A stretch of 64,000 bases of DNA from Azospirillum sp. TSA2s (GTDB taxonomy: Bacteria; Pseudomonadota; Alphaproteobacteria; Azospirillales; Azospirillaceae), in NCBI RefSeq assembly GCF_004923315.1, contig NZ_CP039644.1, positions 1 through 64,000 of the forward strand, read 5' to 3'. The position numbers and the translations under genes are program-made. A model generated the notes under the pieces. It was not told where the DNA came from and did not search any database. It saw nothing but the letters and a program-made list of their open reading frames with translations. Of the stretch, positions 9,430 through 16,077 are shown one piece after another (position 1 is the first letter of the stretch; the number at the start of each line of letters is the position of its first letter).

Positions 9430-10641
9430 ATGAGTCCCCAGCCGACACGCGCCCCGTCACGCGATCCATCGCAGGGCCGCCTGTTCATCCTGGCCGCCAT
9501 CCTTTTCGTCTCCTATCTCTGCGTCGCCATCTCCCTTCCCGTCACGCCGCTGTTCGTGGCCGGAACCTTGGGATTGGGTAATTTTTGGGCGGGGCTGGGC
9601 GTCGGCAGCGCCTTTCTCGCCACCATCCTCACCCGCAGCTTCGCCGGCAATTTCGTCGACGGCGGCGGGGCCAAGCCGGCGGTGGCGCGCGGACTGGCGC
9701 TCTACATCGCCGGCGGGCTGGTCTCGCTCGCCGCCGGGGTGCTGACGCAGCTACCCTGGGCGGCCTTCTGCGTCCTTGTGCTGGGGCGCCTGCTGATCGG
9801 GCTGGGCGAAAGCCTCGTCGGGGTCGGCGTGATCGCCTGGGGGATCGGCATCATCGGCCCGCAGCGGTCGGGCAAGGTGCTGGCCCTGGTCGGCGCGGCG
9901 CTCTACGGCGCCTTCGCGGCGGGCGGCCCGCTGGGTCTTCTGCTGCTCGACGCCTTCGGCTTCGCCGGCACCATGGCGGCCGGCACCCTGCTGCCGGCGC
10001 TGGGGCTGCTGGCGATCCGCCCGATGGCGGGGGTCGCGGCGCATCCGGGTGCGAAGCGTCCGCCCTTCCGTGCCGTGCTCGGCCGGATCTGGCTGCACGG
10101 CGCCGTCGTCAGCCTGCAGGGCATCGGCTTCGCCGCCATCGGCGCCTTCTTCTCGCTGCACTTCGTCCATGAATCCTGGCCCTTCGCCGGGCTCGGCCTG
10201 ACCGCCTTCGGGGTCGGCTTCGTCCTGGTGCGCTTCGCCTTCGGCCATCTTCCCGACCGCATCGGCGGCCTGCTGGTGGCGATGGGATCGCTGGCGGTCG
10301 AGGCAGTCGGCCAGCTGCTGGTCTGGAGCGCCGGCGACCCCGCCCAGGCCCTGGCCGGCGCCTTCCTGACCGGGCTCGGCTGCTCCCTGGTCTTTCCCGC
10401 CATGGGCCGGGAGGTGGTGCATCTGGTGGAGCCGCATCTGCGGGCGACGGCGCGCGGCGCCTTCGCGGCCTTCCAGGATCTGGCCTATGGCCTGACCGGC
10501 CCGGTGGCCGGGCTGCTCGCCGACCGGGCCGGCTATGGCAGCGTCTTCCTGCTGGGCGGCACGGTAGCCGCGGCCGGCTTCCTGACCGCCCTGTCCATGC
10601 GCCGGACCCGGATTGCAGCCGGAGACCGGCCGGTCCAATGA
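9430..10641 (+). CDS. Major facilitator superfamily transporter (YhhS-like)
   Basis: The ATG at 9430 has GGAG about ten bases upstream and gives 403 residues with about twelve membrane segments. Helix 1 starts at LFILAAILFVSYLCVAISLP. The family loop between helices 2 and 3 reads RSFAGNFVDGGGAKPAV, and the equivalent in the second half is RFAFGHLPDRIGG. Overall form and the AGxxVDxxG-like loop resemble the YhhS/YfcJ branch of drug- and sugar-efflux MFS proteins. Substrate is unknown. It stands alone, with a strong terminator 3 bases after its stop. Confidence 0.85.
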   Translation: MSPQPTRAPSRDPSQGRLFILAAILFVSYLCVAISLPVTPLFVAGTLGLGNFWAGLGVGSAFLATILTRSFAGNFVDGGGAKPAVARGLALYIAGGLVSLAAGVLTQLPWAAFCVLVLGRLLIGLGESLVGVGVIAWGIGIIGPQRSGKVLALVGAALYGAFAAGGPLGLLLLDAFGFAGTMAAGTLLPALGLLAIRPMAGVAAHPGAKRPPFRAVLGRIWLHGAVVSLQGIGFAAIGAFFSLHFVHESWPFAGLGLTAFGVGFVLVRFAFGHLPDRIGGLLVAMGSLAVEAVGQLLVWSAGDPAQALAGAFLTGLGCSLVFPAMGREVVHLVEPHLRATARGAFAAFQDLAYGLTGPVAGLLADRAGYGSVFLLGGTVAAAGFLTALSMRRTRIAAGDRPVQ

Positions 10642-10643
10642 GA

Positions 10644-10669
10644 AAAGGGCGGCCCCAAGGCCGCCCTTT
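10644..10669. terminator. Bidirectional rho-independent terminator
   Basis: A perfect 11-bp inverted repeat, AAAGGGCGGCC (10644-10654) and GGCCGCCCTTT (10659-10669) with a CCAA loop, lies between the convergent MFS and RTX genes. The A/T tails on both sides suit termination in either direction. Confidence 0.85.
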
Positions 10670-10689
10670 CCCATCTTCAAGCCCCAACC

Positions 10690-13600
10690 TCAGACCGGAA
10701 GCTCCGTCCTCTGTCGGGTGGACAGCCCGCCGTCGCCCGCCGCCAGCAGGCCCGACGCCGTGCCGGACAACGAAGCGTCGTGGAAGCCGCCGTCGATCCC
10801 CAGCGTCTCCGATCCGGTCATCCCGGCCGCCAGCATGGTGACGGCGATGGGGGTCATAGCGGCGAAGGCGGGCATCGCCGCCGTTTCGGTGGAGGTGCTG
10901 CGCTTGATGTAGGCCAGTTCGACCGCGGCGTCGCTGGTGCCGAACTCCGTGGCGATCTCCGGATGGCTCGCCAGATAGGCCGCCGGGTCGAAGGCGGTCA
11001 GCGACCGGCCCTCGCTGTAGCCGAACTGGACATAGTGGATTTCCGCCGCCTGGACGTCGGGACCGAAGGCCTGGATCAGGTCCGGGTTGCTGGCGATGTA
11101 GCGCAGCGTGTCGAAGCCCTGGGCCGGGCGGCCTTCCGACCGGCCGAACTGGATGTAATGGCTGGCCGCGGCGTCGGGGCTGAGGCCATAGGCGAGGGCG
11201 ACGTCCCGGTTGGCGGCCAGATAGTTGTAGCCGTCGAAGGTGACGCTGCGCCCCTCGGCGGAGCCATGCTCGATGAAATGGCGGGTACCGGCGTTGGCGT
11301 CGGTGCCGAAGGCAGCGCTCAGGTCCGGATAGGAGGCGATGTAGTCCAGCCCGTCGAAGTTGGGATGCCGCCCCTCGCTGTAGCCGAACTCGATGTAATG
11401 CCGGGCGGCGGCGTCGGTGTTGGTGCCGAAGGCCGCGATCAGGTCGGGGTAGGAGGCGGTGTAGGCCAGCGGGTCGAAGGTGATCGTCCGCCCCTCCGCC
11501 TGTCCATATTGCAGGTAATGCTGGGTCGCGGCCTCGGTGTTGGTGCCGAAGGCGGCGATCAGGTCGGGATAGGAGGCGATGTAGGCGAGCGCGTTGAAGC
11601 CGCCCGACTGCCCGCCGGCGGTCGGCGTCGAGGCGGGATCTGCGGGCGGAACGGGAGTCGGATCTGGGGTGGGAACCGGTGTCGGATCGAGGACGGGATC
11701 CGGAGTGGGGACCGGCGTCGGGCCCGGAGTGGGATCCGGCTGCGTGACGGGCGGAGGAGGGGGAGGGGGGGGGGGAGGCGAAACGGCGGCCTGAACGATG
11801 GTGACGCTGCCGCCGCTGCCGGCCTGGAGCTGGCTGGCCTCGAAGCTGCCGTTCAGGGTCACCGCCAGATCGCTGCCGACCCGCAGGGTGGTGGAGCCGG
11901 CGGCCATCTCGACCTGCATGGCCGTCAGGTCGGCGCCCTCCATCACCAGCCGGTCGCCGATGCCGGCATCGGCGATGGTGACGGTCCCGGCGGTGCCGGC
12001 GGCGATGCGGATGATGTCGTCGCCGCCGTTGCCGGTGACGGTCGTCCCGGCCCCGACGGTCAGGTCGTCGGCCCCGGCGGTCCCGGTCAGGGCAATCCGG
12101 GCGAAGCCGGCGGCGCCGGACAGGTTCACGGAAGCGCCGGTCCCCGATGCCGTCACCGCGAGCGCATTGCCGTTGCCGGTCAGCGCCAGCCCGGCCAGCT
12201 GCGAGGCGGCGAGCGTCAGGGTGGCGCCGCTGCCGGTGACGTCGATCGCCTCGATGCCCGACAGCGCCATCGCCGACAGGTCGGCGCTGCCGACGATGTG
12301 CAACGTGTCGGATGCAGCGCCGCCGACGATGCTGTCGAAGCCGGCGGCCTGGGCGCCCGTCAGCGTGACGTCATGCCCCTTGCTGCCGGTCAGCTCCAAC
12401 CGCTCCACCCCGGTCAGCGTCATCCCCGTCAGGTCGATCTTCGGCGAGGCGACGTCGGTATAATATTCCAGGTCGTAGCCGTTGTGGCTGGTCAGGTTGT
12501 CGGACCGCAATTCCAGCGTGTCGGTGCCGGTGCCGCCGTCGAAGCTGACGGTGCCGGCGTCATACTGGCTGACCACGATGTAGCGGTCGTTGCCGCCCTC
12601 GCCATAGAGCGTGTCGGCCTGGGTCTGGGCATAGCTGCCCGAGCTGACGATGCCGGCCAGGATGGTGTCGTCGCCGTCGCCGCCATGGATGGTGTCGCGT
12701 TCCCAATCGCCCTTCATCAGGTCGTTGCCGGCATCGCCATAGAGCAGGTCGGCACCGCCGCCGCCGGCCACCGTGTCGTTGCCGATCCCGCCGTGCAGCT
12801 CGTCATTGTCGGCGCGGCCGTACATCAGGTCGGTGCCGCCGCCGCCGAAGATGGTGTCGTTGCCGTCGCCGGCCTCCAGCGTGTCGTTGCCGGCGCCGCC
12901 ATATTCGACGTCGTTGCCGCCATGGCCCCAGAACCACACGGCGCTGTCGCCGGCGGTCAGGCTGTCGGCATATTCGGAGCCGACCCAGCGCTGGATGTCG
13001 ACGAAGGTATCGCCGGCCGCCTCGCCGGTGTTGTTGGCGCCGTTGGTCAGGTCCAGGGTGAGGCCGGTGGTGGCGTTCTCGTAGGTGACGATGGTGAAGC
13101 CGCTGCCGCCGACATAATGGTCGGCGCCCAGCCCGCCGTTCAGCGTGTCGCCGGCCGACTGGCCGCTGTTGCCGCCGCCGACCAGCGTGTCATCGCCCAA
13201 GCCGCCGATCAGGCTGTCGTCGCCGGTGCCGCCGGTGATGCTGTCGTTACCGGCCCCGCCATTGATGGTGTTGCCGCCATTGTCGCCGATCAGCGTGTCG
13301 TCGCCGCTGGTCGCCGTGCCGCTGTAGGCCAGACGGTGGCCCCAGGCGCCGGTGTCGGAGACGGGCAGGGACGCGGCGACCGGCCCGGTGGTCACGTCGA
13401 GGTCCCAGGAGGCGCCCAGCGACGGATGGCCGACCGGATGGCTGGCGGCGGCGACGCGGGCGCCGGTCGCCCGGGCGAGCGCCGCGGCGAAGCGGCCGCC
13501 GTCGGCGCCGACGTCGCAGGCATGGATCAGGATCTCGGTCCCCGGCGCCTGCGGCCAGATGCGCCCCTCTGCCTTGCGGCCGGATAGCGCCGCGATGTCG

Positions 13601-13818
13601 AGCCGGCCGGCACCCAGCCGGACCGCACCCGGTTCGCCATGGGCCAGCAGATGGATGGCAGCCGGCCGGTCGGCGAGTGCGTCGCTCAGTGCGTTGGCCA
13701 GGGCCTCCCCGCCATCCCCGTCAGCCGTTATCCGGACGATCCGGACGTCGGGCCGGCAACGGTCGAGCAGCAGGTCGAGATCGTCGAGGCTGGCGTCCGC
13801 AATCAGTACGTCGCGCAA
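10690..13818 (-). CDS. DUF4347 / RTX calcium-binding protein with tandem 40-residue modules
   Basis: The protein has 1042 residues. The N-terminal 160 residues look like DUF4347 (LIADASLDDLDLLL, IHLLAHGEPGAVRL, ILIHACDVG). RTX nonapeptides follow at about 166-410 (GGAGNDSITGG and similar), then a beta-rich region. A Pro-rich linker at about 680-740 contains ten consecutive prolines, and five full modules plus one degenerate one occupy about 741-976 (YIASYPDLIAAFGTN type). The start is TTG at 13818, backed by AAGGAGG seven bases upstream; an ATG overlapping this site is out of frame. There is no signal peptide, and RTX repeats imply type I export in calcium-bound form outside the cell. Role is unknown; surface adhesin or matrix protein is plausible. 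Confidence 0.88.
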   Translation of the reverse strand: MRDVLIADASLDDLDLLLDRCRPDVRIVRITADGDGGEALANALSDALADRPAAIHLLAHGEPGAVRLGAGRLDIAALSGRKAEGRIWPQAPGTEILIHACDVGADGGRFAAALARATGARVAAASHPVGHPSLGASWDLDVTTGPVAASLPVSDTGAWGHRLAYSGTATSGDDTLIGDNGGNTINGGAGNDSITGGTGDDSLIGGLGDDTLVGGGNSGQSAGDTLNGGLGADHYVGGSGFTIVTYENATTGLTLDLTNGANNTGEAAGDTFVDIQRWVGSEYADSLTAGDSAVWFWGHGGNDVEYGGAGNDTLEAGDGNDTIFGGGGTDLMYGRADNDELHGGIGNDTVAGGGGADLLYGDAGNDLMKGDWERDTIHGGDGDDTILAGIVSSGSYAQTQADTLYGEGGNDRYIVVSQYDAGTVSFDGGTGTDTLELRSDNLTSHNGYDLEYYTDVASPKIDLTGMTLTGVERLELTGSKGHDVTLTGAQAAGFDSIVGGAASDTLHIVGSADLSAMALSGIEAIDVTGSGATLTLAASQLAGLALTGNGNALAVTASGTGASVNLSGAAGFARIALTGTAGADDLTVGAGTTVTGNGGDDIIRIAAGTAGTVTIADAGIGDRLVMEGADLTAMQVEMAAGSTTLRVGSDLAVTLNGSFEASQLQAGSGGSVTIVQAAVSPPPPPPPPPPVTQPDPTPGPTPVPTPDPVLDPTPVPTPDPTPVPPADPASTPTAGGQSGGFNALAYIASYPDLIAAFGTNTEAATQHYLQYGQAEGRTITFDPLAYTASYPDLIAAFGTNTDAAARHYIEFGYSEGRHPNFDGLDYIASYPDLSAAFGTDANAGTRHFIEHGSAEGRSVTFDGYNYLAANRDVALAYGLSPDAAASHYIQFGRSEGRPAQGFDTLRYIASNPDLIQAFGPDVQAAEIHYVQFGYSEGRSLTAFDPAAYLASHPEIATEFGTSDAAVELAYIKRSTSTETAAMPAFAAMTPIAVTMLAAGMTGSETLGIDGGFHDASLSGTASGLLAAGDGGLSTRQRTELPV
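10890..11605 (-). repeat. Six tandem 120-bp repeats coding for 40-residue modules
   Basis: Units start at about 11600, 11480, 11360, 11240, 11117 and 10997 on the minus strand. Each codes for F-D-x-x-x-Y-x-A-S-Y-P-D-L-x-x-A-F-G followed by HYxxxGxxEGR. The last unit is degenerate. The spacing of about 120 bases is regular, and units differ by substitutions but keep their length. Confidence 0.9.
11765..11775. repeat. G11 homopolymer inside the RTX gene
   Basis: Eleven consecutive G on the plus strand (C on the coding strand) encode part of a polyproline run. A one-base slip would shift the frame before the module region of the 10690-13818 gene, so this is a candidate contingency tract. Confidence 0.8.
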
Positions 13819-13825
13819 GGATGGT

Positions 13826-13832
13826 CCTCCTT
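13826..13832 (-). promoter_or_regulatory. Strong ribosome binding site deciding a TTG start
   Basis: AAGGAGG on the minus strand lies seven bases before the TTG at 13818. It is the main reason for accepting TTG over other starts of the DUF4347/RTX gene. Confidence 0.8.
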
Positions 13833-14212
13833 CATGGCCGCCGGCGGCAGCGGCAATATTCCCTCAGACCGAACGGCCGTCCTCCCCCGAATGTGAGGAA
13901 TGAACGCCCATCAACAATTCGATAAGTCGGGGTATCGCCGACAAGAACGGGTGATCACCTGTAGGAAATCGCAAGAAGGAGAATGCGATTTCAGACGGTA
14001 ACTACAGCGCATTTTCGCGTCCGGCCGTACTTGACCGAAATTTCCTCTTTTCGGGAAACCGCCATTTTTCGCGCACGAAAAAGGAGTGGCTCGGAGCTGG
14101 GCTGCGGCAAGACTCCAAGCCATGAAACCAATATTTCACATCATGATTTCATGGTATCAGAACAACTCATAAGGGCGCTTATGGAAAACAGTCAAGCTCC
14201 AGCTTCGGCCGC
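13833..14212. other. Intergenic region upstream of the RTX gene
   Basis: This is a 380-base gap with no supported gene. It becomes AT-rich from about 13980 and should hold the promoter of the RTX gene on the minus strand. An 8-bp inverted repeat, CCATGAAA (14120-14127) and TTTCATGG (14147-14154), is visible. No convincing -35/-10 pair could be fixed by eye. Confidence 0.5.
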
Positions 14213-14803
14213 TCACTCCCCGGCGGGTTCGACCACCGCCTGCCCGCGGGAGATGTCGGCGACCAGCCGGACGAACGCGTCGGCCCGGTCGCGGGGTAGC
14301 GTGACGTGAAGCCGGACTCCGTCGGGAGTGAAGCCCGTCGTCTCCACCCGCGTGCCGGGAAAGCCGCCGAGGCTGGAGCGGATGCGCGCCTCATCGGCGA
14401 AGGCGCAGGCGACCGACAGGGTGGCGTAATCGACGATGGGTTCGCGCTCCGCCGCCTTCAGGCAGCTGGCCGCCGTGCCGCCATAGGCGCGCACCAGCCC
14501 GCCCGCCCCCAGCAGGATGCCGCCGAACCAGCGGCTGACCACCACCGCCACCCGATCGAGATCCTGCCCTTCGATGGCCTGCAGGATCGGCCGCCCGGCC
14601 GTCCCGCTTGGTTCGCCGTCGTCGCTGAAGCGATAGACGTCGCCAACCCGCAAGGCCCAGCAATTGTGTCCTGCGTCGAGCATGCTGCACTCGGCGATGA
14701 AGCGGCGCGCCTCCTCCTCGCTGCTGGCCGGAGCGGCCTGGGCGAAAAAGCGGCTCTTCTTGATCTCCTGCTCGAACCGCTCGGGCTTGGTAAGGGTGAA
14801 CAT
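14213..14803 (-). CDS. YigZ/IMPACT (UPF0029) family protein
   Basis: The ATG at 14803 gives 196 residues, the usual family length; the longer open frame upstream is non-homologous. Typical features are KSRFFAQAAP near residue 18, AGHNCWALRVG, FSDDGEPSGTAGRPIL and RWFGGILLGAGGLVRAYGG. The C-terminal half forms the DUF1949-like domain. Known relatives (E. coli YigZ, eukaryotic IMPACT) have poorly defined roles in translation or stress control. The gene stands alone between the RTX gene region and an AT-rich gap and looks like ordinary chromosomal-type housekeeping. Confidence 0.9.
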   Translation of the reverse strand: MFTLTKPERFEQEIKKSRFFAQAAPASSEEEARRFIAECSMLDAGHNCWALRVGDVYRFSDDGEPSGTAGRPILQAIEGQDLDRVAVVVSRWFGGILLGAGGLVRAYGGTAASCLKAAEREPIVDYATLSVACAFADEARIRSSLGGFPGTRVETTGFTPDGVRLHVTLPRDRADAFVRLVADISRGQAVVEPAGE

Positions 14804-15382
14804 CTTATGCCTACCGGGGGTCACGACACGAATGGTGGTTATTGTTCGGGATCTGAGAACGGGCTGAGGACATGGACGATATGGTGACCCTGCAACGGCC
14901 GTCTTCCTCCCAAAAATCCTGAATTTCTCGACCTTTGGACTGCGGGCGAAAACGCGAGGAATTTTGATACGGCAAAAGTCCGTCACGAAAAGAAAGGGCT
15001 TCGCGATGACTTTTGCAACAGGTGTCTCGCCCATCGGCTAAGCACCTGTCTCCATCAACGGCTAGCACCTGCTGCAGCAGCCGACCGCTCAAGCAACAAA
15101 GGCCGACCATTCCTGCCGCTTCTGCGTCAAAGCCGTCAATGCATGTGAGGTTTTGGGTGCTCCGGGTGATCGAACAGCCATGCCCAGTGGATGATGCTGA
15201 TGTATACAGGTAGCATCCTACTGTTATGAACACAGTGAATGAGAAATATTATCAAACGTATACGTTATGTCTTACTGATCGTATCGAGAGAACCCTCAAG
15301 ATCTCTCCAAGTATCCTTTAGAATATTTGCGGAAGTCTGCAAGCAATTTATAATAGCTATATTGATTTATTTGGAGATAATT
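14804..15382. other. Gene-poor AT-rich gap with CACCTG repeats
   Basis: About 580 bases hold no supported gene. The sequence falls clearly in GC after 15180. Three related short elements stand out: CAGGTG at 15019-15024, inverted CACCTG at 15043-15048, and a second CGGCTA-GCACCTG copy ending at 15071. They could be a regulator site. No RNA gene was recognised. Confidence 0.4.
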
Positions 15383-15631
15383 ATGCTGAACACCATTTTC
15401 TCTTACACCGATCAGCACCGTGAAGTCGAATGGTTGGATCGCCACACGCCGCCGGAACCCGGCATGATCTTGCTTGAGCAACGCTGCACAGGTGCCGGCG
15501 AGCGCGTGATGTTCGTATGGGGATGGCCAACGCCACAGTCTTTCGTACCCGCTGAGATCGTGTGCTGGTCCGAACCGAACGTGCTGGCAGACCAAGAGAA
15601 GCTTGGCCCAGGCGCAATTGTGAGCGGATAG
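15383..15631 (+). CDS. Small hypothetical protein (82 aa)
   Basis: ATG at 15383 has GGAG seven bases upstream (GGAGATAATT). The 82-residue product is acidic, with HTPPEPGMILLEQRC and VMFVWGWPTP, and no family I recognise. It has no membrane segment. The open frame continues upstream to 15239, but that part is Ile/Arg-rich and unlike coding DNA. The setting is an AT-rich patch with no neighbours on the same strand, so it may be an acquired orphan or a decayed gene. Confidence 0.4.
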   Translation: MLNTIFSYTDQHREVEWLDRHTPPEPGMILLEQRCTGAGERVMFVWGWPTPQSFVPAEIVCWSEPNVLADQEKLGPGAIVSG

Positions 15632-15819
15632 GAGACACCCATTCGACCCAAGAATTTTGGTCTCGTCATCAACCAAATTGGCTCATGAGAAGGGCATAAT
15701 TGGTGGCGAACGGGCTGCACATTCTTGTTAATATGCTCTATGAGCATAGTAATTCAAAAGATTAAGGAGCCTATTCTCGCGATTTTGAATCAAATCAACG
15801 CCATATTTACTTTTCCATT

Positions 15820-16020
15820 ATGTTGGAGACCTACCATTCTGCAACAGAGATGTTGCCAGCATCCAGGCCCTGGCCTTCGCTGTTCCCGGATGAGAGCTAC
15901 GGCTGGGTGATCGGACGTGACGAAGCGGCGGCTTTGACGATGCTTCGTGTCGGCCTAATGCACTTTGGTTGGAAACCAGCCCTGGGGGTCAGCCCCAAAA
16001 CTCCAGCCAGAGCCGAATAG
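15820..16020 (+). CDS. Possible small ORF or gene remnant (66 aa)
   Basis: The frame reads MLETYHSATEMLPASRPWPS and later GWVIGRDEAAALTMLRVGL, which looks more protein-like than random sequence. It has no ribosome site, and its composition shifts from AT-rich to GC-rich within the frame. It may be the C-terminal relic of a larger gene. Function is unknown. Confidence 0.2.
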   Translation: MLETYHSATEMLPASRPWPSLFPDESYGWVIGRDEAAALTMLRVGLMHFGWKPALGVSPKTPARAE

Positions 16021-16077
16021 GCTTGGCTGGGGTCGTTCATACTTCGGACAATCTGCGCATTTCCGTAGAGTGCCCCA

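Noticed and set aside
10890..11605. Regular repeats considered as a CRISPR array
   Set aside because: The period is 120 bases, the units are in frame within a coding gene, and they encode a conserved protein module without unique spacers.
10780..13587. 935-residue plus-strand frame over the RTX gene
   Set aside because: It is a Gly/Val/Asp-rich shadow of RTX repeats; the minus strand has the real domains and a strong ribosome site.
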